In this document: positions 28,601 through 36,018 of the stretch, piece by piece
Position numbering within the stretch: the stretch's first letter is position 1
How the letters are laid out: every line of letters starts with the position of its first letter
Source: Candidatus Zhuqueibacterota bacterium
Lineage (GTDB): Bacteria > Zhuqueibacterota > Zhuqueibacteria > Residuimicrobiales > Krinioviventaceae
Assembly: GCA_016934825.1 (NCBI GenBank)
Contig: JAFGSB010000084.1
Location: 1 to 64,000 of the forward strand
DNA length: 64,000 bases
Direction of reading: 5' to 3'
Notes under the pieces: model-generated
What the model was told of the DNA's origin: nothing
Databases searched by the model: none
The model's input: only the letters and a program-made list of their open reading frames with translations
Made by a program: the position numbers and the translations under genes

Positions 28601-28922
28601 GCACATTATTCAGCCGTGATTGTCCCCCTCCGGCAACAGCAATGCCATTCAGATTCAAAACTGATGCGCTTTTTACCTGTAAATCTTTTGCGATTTCTTT
28701 TGCAAGTTCCACCCTGAAATAACGGTCACCTGATGATATTGCGAATTTTGTTTTTCCAAGGCGGTCGAGGGTCATCTTTTCAAGGCTAAATCGTACGGAA
28801 TCGCCCACAATTAATGCGCCGATCAGTATTCCGGTACCGATGACGGTCCCCAAAATAACGGGTAAATGCTGGGTCCTGAAATAGAATAATAAACTGTTTT
28901 TTAATAATTTAAAAAAACTCAT
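25617..28922 (-). CDS. Large FtsX/MacB-type ABC transporter permease
   Basis: 1101 residues. An N-terminal membrane helix (about 19-42) is followed by a long periplasmic domain, a block of helices around 490-680 (two FtsX-type sets), a second periplasmic stretch (about 740-960) and a last three-helix FtsX block ending ARSSLKTNLIPALRYE. Thus two FtsX units are fused in one chain, as in YbbP-like permeases, so one gene could form the whole channel with the ATPase at 28935-29615. These proteins drive mechanical work on periplasmic or outer-membrane lipoproteins. It is last in the redox operon, 12 bases after the ATPase gene. Confidence 0.85.
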   Translation of the reverse strand: MSFFKLLKNSLLFYFRTQHLPVILGTVIGTGILIGALIVGDSVRFSLEKMTLDRLGKTKFAISSGDRYFRVELAKEIAKDLQVKSASVLNLNGIAVAGGGQSRLNNVQILGIENNFWDLSPENVPVQQIKDNQAVINNRLALKMGLKVNDNLLLRINSVDFFPLDAPFARDIQKSVALRVTIKAIIQDKHFGRFSLKTNQIPPYNVFLSASFLSETMDMDNRANILLVADNKDKSLTINMLEQFLDHSFKLADAGLKFTELPEFKTFELTSDRIFLEPAVVAAVDETGLEFKKILTYFVNQFKVDGKTTPYSFISAPGEPIVHKNLKEDQIIINQWLADDLSAKTGDTIRIDYYVPGPARQLLEKSTSLKIAAIVPIMGRTADKHLMPGFPGLADADNCRDWDPGIPIDLDKIRQKDEKYWDTYRGTPKAYISLLTAQNLWENRFGKLTAIRFPVSSINPESIQSAILNNLKPASVGLVFRPVLEEGLIATKEAVDFGQLFLGLSFFIIVSALILTGLLYILGIEKRANETGLLLAVGYKTGQVKKLYLGEIFIIAVVGSLLGIMFGILYNQIVLFGLGSLWRGAVGTSSLTLHIVPVTLLIGFAAGIFIIFIAIGLVIQRQSLKSIVDLQQAQSRYHDSLSRKKINIAILTTLISLVGVFIILITTDPGRGHEASAVFFGAGSLLLIAGLCSSYLILIRVSRKTDVSSLNLSGLGVRNNSRNRKRSLAIIGLLACGIFIVIGVGANRQGSLLHAEKRESGTGGFAFWGETVSPVLYDLNSQKGRKFFELDTEEFENADFVQMRRKSGDDASCLNLNRVRQPAILGLDPAELDKRGAFTFSKTIGNIDKSHIWLELNKKYADNVIPAIADETVIIWGLGKAVGDTLNYINENGQPLKLVLIAGLVNSIFQGHVLIAENLFIDQFPSAGGYNVFLADVPKENQQIFEKHLTFIMQNFGLELIPSYVRLAEFNKVENTYLSIFLSLGGLGLILGSIGLGIIVFRNILERRGEMALLSAVGFSRQSIMRLLLSEHIFLLIAGLLTGTVSALISILPVFFTPGISVPYFSIVLAVLFLFIFGFLWIYIAARSSLKTNLIPALRYE

Positions 28923-28934
28923 AAATTTAATTGA

Positions 28935-29615
28935 TCATTCTTTAATGAGTTGACCGTTCTGCAAACGGTAAATCGTTTCCATTTTTTTGGCCAGTTCCAT
29001 AGAATGCGTAACCATAATCAGTGCAATTTTTTCATCCCTGTTCAATTCCACCAGCAGTTGAACAAGATTTAAAGCCGTCTGCGAATCGAGGGAACCGGTA
29101 GGTTCGTCGGCCAAAAGTAAAGAAGGTCGATTGATCAGCGCACGTATTACTGCAACACGCTGACATTCGCCGCCTGATAATTGTCCGGGCCGGTATTCTT
29201 TTCTTGCGGATAAACCCACTTTATCAAGCAGATGGTTGGCCCGTGCCGTTGCTCCGGCCATATCCGGGTTTTGTTGCGCTAATACGGGCACAAGAACGTT
29301 TTCCAGAACCGAACATTGCGGCAGGAGATGATGCAGTTGAAAAATAAAACCGATTTCCCGGTTACGAAGCATTGATGTTTCATTGGAACTTATCGAAGTT
29401 ACATCCTTTTCTTCAAGTAATACTTTACCTGAAGTCGGGCGATCCAACGTGCCTATTATATTCAATAAAGTGCTTTTACCTGAACCGGAAGGTCCGACAA
29501 CGGCGATGGATTCACCGGCATCCACTCGCAATGAAATATCATTCAAGACAAGTAACCCCTCTGGATTAACCGGAGTCGAATAGTACTTGATCAAATTATT
29601 GACTTTAAGTAACAA
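28935..29615 (-). CDS. LolD/MacB-type ABC transporter ATP-binding protein
   Basis: 226 residues. Walker A GPSGSGKST, Q-loop GFIFQLHHLLPQ, signature LSGGECQRVAV, Walker B LLLADEPTGSLD and the switch histidine in MVTHS are all intact. FQ.H.LLP and EPTGSLD are typical of the LolD/MacB subfamily that pairs with FtsX-type permeases. The start is TTG, three bases after the stop of the glycosyltransferase gene, with an AGGGA upstream. It energises the 1101-residue permease encoded next. Confidence 0.93.
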   Translation of the reverse strand: MLLKVNNLIKYYSTPVNPEGLLVLNDISLRVDAGESIAVVGPSGSGKSTLLNIIGTLDRPTSGKVLLEEKDVTSISSNETSMLRNREIGFIFQLHHLLPQCSVLENVLVPVLAQQNPDMAGATARANHLLDKVGLSARKEYRPGQLSGGECQRVAVIRALINRPSLLLADEPTGSLDSQTALNLVQLLVELNRDEKIALIMVTHSMELAKKMETIYRLQNGQLIKE

Positions 29616-29618
29616 TTT

Positions 29619-30935
29619 TTATTTCCCTGGTTTGAGATTATTTGAAAGTATTTTTTCATAAACGTTGACCATATCAGCGGCCATTTTTTGTATACTAAAA
29701 AAATCATGCACGCTTTTAGCGCCCGATTCGCCGTATTTTCTGGCTCTATCGGGATTTAAAAGCAGTGTTTCAAGTGCGTCGGCCAGATTTTCGGGAGTAT
29801 TACGTTTATAAATAACACCCCCCCCTGTTTTTTCGATTATTTCCGGAAAAGCGCCGACATCGGGTTGTACGACAGGTATTCCTGTCGCGAATGCCTCAAG
29901 CAGATAGGTGCCGAATGCTTCACCTGCCGGAACCGGTACGGATAGAACGGATATGGATTTTAAAAACTCTTTCCGGTGGTTTTGATCAAATTCATGGAAA
30001 ATTCTGACATCTGCATATACATTTGATTCTTTTAAACGTCCCTGTATGTGTTTGATAAATTCCCCGTCATCAGCGGTATAACCACCTGTTATATAGAGTT
30101 TTAAATTGTTAAATCGTTCTTGTCTTTTCAGGATCAGAAACGCGTCCACCAGTATATCCAAGCCCTGTGACCGGTTCATTCTGGACAAAAATCCGATAAC
30201 AGGCGGATCAAAGGACAGGTCATTTTGTACGAAAACAGAAAGATCTATACCGATATGAACCGTATCGATTTTTGTTTCAGAAACAGACATTTTTTCCCGC
30301 ATCACTTTGGCATAGTAATTACTGACCGGGGTAAAAGACGCAACATCGGCGGCTTTTTCGGCCATTAAATGCCAGACCCGTTCCTGATATTCCGGTTCCA
30401 TGGGATCGATCCACTGGTTTTCATCCTGCAGGGAACACACAATCGGCGTACCTAATTCTTTTTTTATTTTACCGGCCAAACCAAGCAGTAACGCATTTGA
30501 CAGATGGATTATATCGGGCCTGGAATGTTCCTTTAACCAGTGCACCAGGTGTTCAAGCTCGGTTGACTGATTGCCCTCTTCGCCTTTTAACATGGAAATT
30601 GTCATATCTTCAAGCCCGACGGCGCTTGTCGATCCGGCTTTGTGAGCGGCAATATTTAACAAAAACCTGGAGTCGAACAAACGTTCCACCCAAACCGGGG
30701 CTTTTCGATAAATCGGCAATACCTGTTTTAAATAAGTATTGATCGCACCGTAAAAAACCGGTGTATCTCCGTATAATTTCGAATGCGGATCATCGATATT
30801 CAGCGGCAGATACATCGGCACGATTGATACATCATGTCCCAAATCGCGCAGTGCCTCAACCAGGGTATTATCCCGCATACAATTCTGGCAGTAAAATGTA
30901 GTACCCGATCCCGGAATGATGTGAACAATTTTCAT
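29619..30935 (-). CDS. Family 4 glycosyltransferase
   Basis: 438 residues in the GT-B fold. The N-terminal domain starts KIVHIIPGSGTTFYCQNCMRDN, a cysteine pair that marks one particular GT4 subgroup. The C-terminal donor domain has VIGFLSRMNRSQGLDILVDAF and the donor motif GEAFGTYLLEAFATGIPVV. It is cytoplasmic and uses a nucleotide sugar; donor and acceptor are unknown. Its ATG overlaps the stop of the propeller lipoprotein gene by four bases (ATGA), and the ABC ATPase follows after three, so it belongs to the redox operon. Confidence 0.87.
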   Translation of the reverse strand: MKIVHIIPGSGTTFYCQNCMRDNTLVEALRDLGHDVSIVPMYLPLNIDDPHSKLYGDTPVFYGAINTYLKQVLPIYRKAPVWVERLFDSRFLLNIAAHKAGSTSAVGLEDMTISMLKGEEGNQSTELEHLVHWLKEHSRPDIIHLSNALLLGLAGKIKKELGTPIVCSLQDENQWIDPMEPEYQERVWHLMAEKAADVASFTPVSNYYAKVMREKMSVSETKIDTVHIGIDLSVFVQNDLSFDPPVIGFLSRMNRSQGLDILVDAFLILKRQERFNNLKLYITGGYTADDGEFIKHIQGRLKESNVYADVRIFHEFDQNHRKEFLKSISVLSVPVPAGEAFGTYLLEAFATGIPVVQPDVGAFPEIIEKTGGGVIYKRNTPENLADALETLLLNPDRARKYGESGAKSVHDFFSIQKMAADMVNVYEKILSNNLKPGK

Positions 30936-32092
30936 AATTCAGCTCCGAAAACGTATAAACTGCCGTCTTCAGCGCCTATAGCGATAATTCCGTCAGCAAC
31001 AGCAGGTGAACCGGTGATGGCACTGCCGATCTCGTAGGACCATATTTTTTCACCGTTCAGCAGATTTATCATATACAGGTTACCATCTCCGGACCCGACA
31101 ATGACTTTATTGTCACAAATCACCGGCGAACTGTCCACTTCCCCGAGCGTGCGAAACATCCAGATCGCCTGCCCCGTTTCCCTGTCCACACAATGGACAT
31201 AATCATCCCGGGAACCCGCAACAACTCTTTTGTCATCCACGGCCGGAGATGAGAAGAACGGCGCGCCGTTTGTTTCATTCCCGTATTCCCAAATGACAGC
31301 ATTCGTCTGCAAATCAATACAGATTAGTTTATCATCATAATTCCCTAAATAAGCACAATCTTCGACAAGCGCGGCTGAACCGGCTATATAGGATTCGGTA
31401 TTGACAGCGGCCAGTTGCTTTCCTGTTTCAGTAGACAGCACATATAGATTGGCATCGCAGCCGCCAAATATGACACGATGACCGTCGGTTGCAGGGGCGC
31501 CGTTGATAAAACTTTCCGTCTCAAAACTCCATATTTTTTTACCGGTTTTCATATCCACGCAGTGCATGACATTATCATAACTGCCCACAAGGACACGGGT
31601 TGGTTGGCCCTCATGACCGACGACAATATTTGCCGAACCCATAATCCTGTCCTCCGTTTCGTATTTCCAGAGCAGTTGTCCGTTAACGGCGTTAACGGCA
31701 TATAAAAAACCGTCCATGGAGCCTGCAATTAGCGTTTGATTATAAACAACCGGGGGGGCCTCAACGGCATCTTCGGTCAAATAACTCCACACTTTGCTGC
31801 CGGTATTTCTATTCAATGCGTAAATAAAACCGTCACTGGAGCCAAAATACACCATACTGTCCTGGATGACCGGTGAGGATTTGATTTCATCATCTGTTTT
31901 AAAAGACCACAGTAAGTTGAGTAGATCCGGAAGGGTGCAACGGGCTGTGCCGGACAGCCGGGTATCTCCCCTGAACAGGTTCCAGTCATACTGTGAAGAT
32001 TGTATACTCTTAAGAGAATTGTTTTGCTCACCAGTACAACTGAAGAAAAATAAAATAATAAATAATAAAATTAACCTGATAATATATTTCAT
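30932..32092 (-). CDS. PQQ-like beta-propeller lipoprotein
   Basis: 386 residues with a lipobox ending FFSC near residue 19. The mature part begins YDWNLFRGDTRLSG and then runs through about seven or eight blades, each with a turn of the type YALNRNTGSKVWSY, YAVNAVNGQLLWKY, HCVDMKTGKKIWSF, HCVDRETGQAIWMF and YMINLLNGEKIWSY. This is the BamB-like PQQ repeat. I see no PQQ-dehydrogenase catalytic Asp/Glu pair or adjacent cysteine pair, so a bound cofactor is not implied. It is periplasmic and lipid-anchored. It overlaps genes on both sides by four bases. Confidence 0.87.
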   Translation of the reverse strand: MKYIIRLILLFIILFFFSCTGEQNNSLKSIQSSQYDWNLFRGDTRLSGTARCTLPDLLNLLWSFKTDDEIKSSPVIQDSMVYFGSSDGFIYALNRNTGSKVWSYLTEDAVEAPPVVYNQTLIAGSMDGFLYAVNAVNGQLLWKYETEDRIMGSANIVVGHEGQPTRVLVGSYDNVMHCVDMKTGKKIWSFETESFINGAPATDGHRVIFGGCDANLYVLSTETGKQLAAVNTESYIAGSAALVEDCAYLGNYDDKLICIDLQTNAVIWEYGNETNGAPFFSSPAVDDKRVVAGSRDDYVHCVDRETGQAIWMFRTLGEVDSSPVICDNKVIVGSGDGNLYMINLLNGEKIWSYEIGSAITGSPAVADGIIAIGAEDGSLYVFGAEL

Positions 32093-33663
32093 AATTCCTT
32101 TTCACTTTTAAATGAAAGTGCTCCGGTCGGACAGGCCTGCACACAAAGGTCAGCAACCTGCTTTAGTCCTTTGGATAATGTTTTATCAAACGGGACCTTG
32201 ATTTGTACGTTAAATCCTCTGCCGATAAATGTGAGGCCTAATTTTTCCTTTGCTCTTTCGGTTATTTGCACACATAATCCGCATTTGATACATTTACCGG
32301 TTTCATAGATAACACTGGAATGCTGGTCAATTATTTCAACACTTTTCCGATTAATATTGGCATAACGCTTCTGGTCGGCTCCGTATTCATCCGCATAAAG
32401 ACGCAGTTTACAGGTATCCGGTTTACGGCAGTCGCAATGCAAACATCGTGAGGCTTCGTTTACGGCTTCCTTTGCCCTGTAATCTCCGGAACTGTTTTGC
32501 GGCAGGATTCGTTTTCGATCGGAAGCCTGTGTCAACAATTGATCCAGGTCTTTCTGTTCCATTTTGCCGATCGAGGAATTGAACCGGGAGTTTTCACCGT
32601 TCAGTTGTTCGCCGTTTAAAAATTGATTTACAGAAATAGCGATCATTTTACCGTGCGCGGCGCTCCGTACAGCCATTTTGCTTTCCCGGATCGCGCTGCC
32701 GCCGGAAAATATACCGGTTTGGCTCGTGGTCATGGTTTTAGGATCAACAACAAATCCTTTTTGAGTGAATTCTATGCCATATAGGGCCGCAAGTTTATCA
32801 TCAATAACACCGGTTGTCAGAACAATAGCTTCATACTTTTTTTTCAGTTCGGAAACGAATATGTTCCTGCCGATTGTTATCTGCAATTTAAAAATCGCGC
32901 CAAGACTTTTTATAATATTGATCTCGGCGTCCAGAACACAATGGGGTAATTCTGCCGGGTCCACACCGTAGCGCAGCATCCCTCCCGCTTTACTGTTTTT
33001 ATCGTAAATATCACACTTGTGTCCATATTGAAGTAAATAATACGCCGCGGACAGGCCTGCCGGTCCCGACCCGACGATCGCGACTTTTTTGCCTGAGGAT
33101 TTCGCCCGTTCCGGTATAAATTGTTTTGCCTGCTCGAGATCAGCGTCGGCCGAGTATCGTTTCAGCAGGCAAATGGAAACCGCATCATCGATCTTTGCCC
33201 TGTTGCAGACTTTTTCACATGGCGCGGAACAGATACGACCCAGTACGGCCGGGAGGGCGATGTCTCGTTTTACGGTTTGTATGGCGCTTAACAGATCGCC
33301 TTCCTCAATTTGCCGGATCATCAGCGGTATATTCATGTGCGCCGGGCATCCTTTTTGACACGGCGCCTGACAATCACCGATATGTTCGCTTAATAGTAAC
33401 TCCAGAGCGTCTTTACGGGCTTCGCGCACCCTGTCGTTGTCCGTTTCAATGATCATATTATCCTGTACAAGTGCCGAACAGGAAGGCAGCAGCCTGCCGC
33501 TGTTTTTCTCTTCGACCACGCAGATCATACAGGACGTAAAAGGCTCCAGTCCTTCAAGGTAACACATGGTCGGAATAAAAATATCCAGCTCTCTGGCAAT
33601 CTGTAAAATTGTCTTATCGGGCTCCGCCTGTACTTTAATATTGTTTATCTGAATTTCAGGCAT
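32089..33663 (-). CDS. NuoG/GltD hybrid FeS-flavoprotein lacking the NAD(P)H domain
   Basis: 524 residues. [2Fe-2S] domain of NuoG type (Cys34, 45, 48, 62), then the His-Cys cluster (His93, Cys98, 102, 106). A GltD-like part follows with a second cysteine set (145, 149, 153), FAD site VGSGPAGLSAAYY (197-209) and the C-terminal FAD piece TGIFSGGSAI (316-325). The normal second Rossmann fold for NADPH is missing: only about 28 residues join the two FAD pieces. C-terminal FeS segments have Cys407-418, Cys458, 461, 464 and Cys507, 511. It resembles StnC/NfnB-type subunits of flavin-based bifurcation complexes without their NADP(H) site. Its partner is the NuoEF fusion directly upstream. Confidence 0.82.
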   Translation of the reverse strand: MPEIQINNIKVQAEPDKTILQIARELDIFIPTMCYLEGLEPFTSCMICVVEEKNSGRLLPSCSALVQDNMIIETDNDRVREARKDALELLLSEHIGDCQAPCQKGCPAHMNIPLMIRQIEEGDLLSAIQTVKRDIALPAVLGRICSAPCEKVCNRAKIDDAVSICLLKRYSADADLEQAKQFIPERAKSSGKKVAIVGSGPAGLSAAYYLLQYGHKCDIYDKNSKAGGMLRYGVDPAELPHCVLDAEINIIKSLGAIFKLQITIGRNIFVSELKKKYEAIVLTTGVIDDKLAALYGIEFTQKGFVVDPKTMTTSQTGIFSGGSAIRESKMAVRSAAHGKMIAISVNQFLNGEQLNGENSRFNSSIGKMEQKDLDQLLTQASDRKRILPQNSSGDYRAKEAVNEASRCLHCDCRKPDTCKLRLYADEYGADQKRYANINRKSVEIIDQHSSVIYETGKCIKCGLCVQITERAKEKLGLTFIGRGFNVQIKVPFDKTLSKGLKQVADLCVQACPTGALSFKSEKEL

Positions 33664-36012
33664 TTATATTACCTCAACGGCGTTTACGGGGCAAACCTGT
33701 CGGCAGGTGTCGCACTTTATGCATATATCCGGGTTTATTTTATGTTGTTCGTAAGGCTTAAAATCAATGGCATGAACCGGACAGTTTTGCGCGCAAATTG
33801 TACAGCCGATACATTCATCCGTGATAGAATATTTGATGAGCGCCTTACACTTTTTCGCACGGCAGATGCCGTTAATATGTTCCTCATATTCATGCCGGAA
33901 ATACCGCAAAGTGGTCAAAACAGGATTGGGTGCGGTTTTTCCCAAACCGCAGAGACTGCCCTGTTTCGTTTTGATTGCCAGGTATTCAAGATCATCAATA
34001 TCTTTTTGCACTCCGTTACCCTCGCACAGCCTGTCCAGAATGTCCAGCATGCGCCGGGTGCCGATCCGGCAAAATGTACATTTTCCGCAGGACTGGTCCT
34101 GGGTAAAGCTCAAAAAATAACGGGCAATGTCCACCATACAGTCGTTTTCATCCATCACCAGCAGACCGCCTGAACCCATCATCGCGCCGACATCATTCAA
34201 AGCCTCGAAATCGATTCCGGTATCGGCAAGTTCAGCGGGAACACAACCACCGGATGGACCGCCAATCTGTACGGCCTTGAACCGCCTGCCGCCGGCAATT
34301 CCGCCGCCGATATCTTCTACAATCTGCCGTATGGTTATCCCCATTGGGACTTCAATGAGTCCTCCCCGGGCGATTTTTCCGGCCAACGCGAATACCTTGG
34401 TGCCTTTGCTTTTTTCCGTACCCAGACCGGCAAATTTATCGGGTCCGTTGCGAAATATCCAGGGTATCAGGGAAAAGGTTTCCGTATTGTTCACAAGGGT
34501 CGGTTTTCCCCACAATCCTTTTTCCGCGGGAAACGGCGGCCTTATTTTGGGCATGCCTCTTTTCCCTTCTATCGACGCGATCAATGCGGTTTCCTCACCG
34601 CATACAAATGCGCCCGCGCCCTCTTTTACTTTTACGTCAAAAGAAAATCCGCTGTTCAAAATATTGTCACCCAGCAATCCGGATTGCCGGCATATATCAA
34701 GAGCTTCATTGACCCGTTTAACGGCCAGCGGATATTCGGCGCGTATGTAAAAATATCCTGTTTTCGCGCCGATTGCAAAAGCGGCAATGACAAGTCCTTC
34801 AATGATGCGGAACGGGTAAGATTCCAGCAGCATTCGATCCATAAACGCGCCGGGATCCCCTTCATCGCCGTTGCAAATAATAATTTTGTCGCCGTTATTA
34901 TTGTTTCTGACAATATCCCATTTTTTCCAGGCCGGAAATCCGGCTCCTCCCCTGCCACGCAATCCGCTTTCCTTAACAGAGGTAATAATCTGTTCCGGGG
35001 ACAGTTCCGTCAAACATTTTTTCAGCGCGGTAAAACCGCCGCGCTCACGGTATTCTTCCAAATCAATCGGATCGATCACTCCGGAAAGTTCCGTCGCAAT
35101 ATGCACCTGCGAACCTAAAAATGATGTGACCGGTTTATCACGGGTATCAAGCGGATAACGTTTCATCTCTCCGCCTGAACTGTCCGTTAAAACATTATGT
35201 ATAAAATGATTGATGTTATGAGTAACGGCAAAAAAACCTTTCGGTCTGAAATGCCGTCTGACGATATCATTGATTTCTTCCGCCTGCACATTCGAATAAA
35301 ATACGGGTTCTTTGCCCGGTAATGTTATTTCCAGCAGAGGCGTCTGGTGGCACATACCCACGCAACCGACACGTTTTACGGGAATCTGGATATGATTATC
35401 TATTAGGGTTTTTATTAACTCCTCCCGCACTTTGCCGCTCCCGCTGGCGACACAGCATGATCCCAGACCGATACGTATTTCACCGTTCACATTACTGAGC
35501 GGCTGTTCGGCCTTTTGGGGTTTGTGAGCGGTCTTTTGCGCGTATTTTTGAAAATCGTGAATAATTTGCGGAACGGTTTCAGGCTGAACATGACCATAGG
35601 TGATACCGTCAATCTGGACGACCGGGGCAAGTGTGCAGCAGCCCAAACACGAAACTTTGTGCAGGGTAAACTGTTTCAGCGGATCGGTATCATTGTTTTC
35701 CTGAATGTTGAGATTCCGCATGAATGAATCATAAACCCGTTCGGCGCCTTTGACATGACAGGCCGTACCGATACATATATTTATACCGTGCGCGCCAACC
35801 GGTTTATGCCGGAACTGGGTGTAAAAAGTCGATACCCCGGTAATGGATGCGGGTGTAATATCGGAAATTTCACAAACTCGCTGTAAAGCTTTTTCAGGTA
35901 AATATTTGTACCTGGATTGTATCGCCTGTAATATGGGTATGACCGAATCGGCGCCGGCGCCGATATCTTTTATAATAAAATCAATCTCGTTTAAATTTAT
36001 ATCCTGTTCCAT
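33664..36012 (-). CDS. NuoE-NuoF fusion with C-terminal ferredoxin (HydB/HndC/StnB type)
   Basis: 782 residues. Residues about 1-150 are NuoE with [2Fe-2S] ligands Cys80, 85, 122, 126. Residues about 180-250 are a second thioredoxin-like [2Fe-2S] domain (SCCVASGSG, Cys217, Cys221). Residues about 300-720 are NuoF: FMN/NADH motif GRGGAGFPAW (353-362), CNGDEGDPGAF, SLBB region and [4Fe-4S] set QSCGKCTFCRIGT. Residues 734-782 are a two-cluster ferredoxin (CIGCTICAQNCP, CIKCDTCRQVCP). It oxidises or reduces NAD(H) through FMN. HydB/HndC-like proteins carry all these parts except NuoE, which is usually separate. It abuts the hybrid flavoprotein gene with no gap. Confidence 0.92.
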   Translation of the reverse strand: MEQDINLNEIDFIIKDIGAGADSVIPILQAIQSRYKYLPEKALQRVCEISDITPASITGVSTFYTQFRHKPVGAHGINICIGTACHVKGAERVYDSFMRNLNIQENNDTDPLKQFTLHKVSCLGCCTLAPVVQIDGITYGHVQPETVPQIIHDFQKYAQKTAHKPQKAEQPLSNVNGEIRIGLGSCCVASGSGKVREELIKTLIDNHIQIPVKRVGCVGMCHQTPLLEITLPGKEPVFYSNVQAEEINDIVRRHFRPKGFFAVTHNINHFIHNVLTDSSGGEMKRYPLDTRDKPVTSFLGSQVHIATELSGVIDPIDLEEYRERGGFTALKKCLTELSPEQIITSVKESGLRGRGGAGFPAWKKWDIVRNNNNGDKIIICNGDEGDPGAFMDRMLLESYPFRIIEGLVIAAFAIGAKTGYFYIRAEYPLAVKRVNEALDICRQSGLLGDNILNSGFSFDVKVKEGAGAFVCGEETALIASIEGKRGMPKIRPPFPAEKGLWGKPTLVNNTETFSLIPWIFRNGPDKFAGLGTEKSKGTKVFALAGKIARGGLIEVPMGITIRQIVEDIGGGIAGGRRFKAVQIGGPSGGCVPAELADTGIDFEALNDVGAMMGSGGLLVMDENDCMVDIARYFLSFTQDQSCGKCTFCRIGTRRMLDILDRLCEGNGVQKDIDDLEYLAIKTKQGSLCGLGKTAPNPVLTTLRYFRHEYEEHINGICRAKKCKALIKYSITDECIGCTICAQNCPVHAIDFKPYEQHKINPDICIKCDTCRQVCPVNAVEVI

Positions 36013-36018
36013 ATAAAG

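Noticed and set aside
34127-34750. 207-codon plus-strand open frame opposite the NuoEF fusion
   Set aside because: The minus frame carries all NuoF motifs; the plus frame is serine/proline-rich shadow sequence.
32089-36012. Calling the two cytoplasmic genes a standard Stn/Nfn NADPH transhydrogenase
   Set aside because: The GltD-like subunit lacks the domain that would bind NADP(H).
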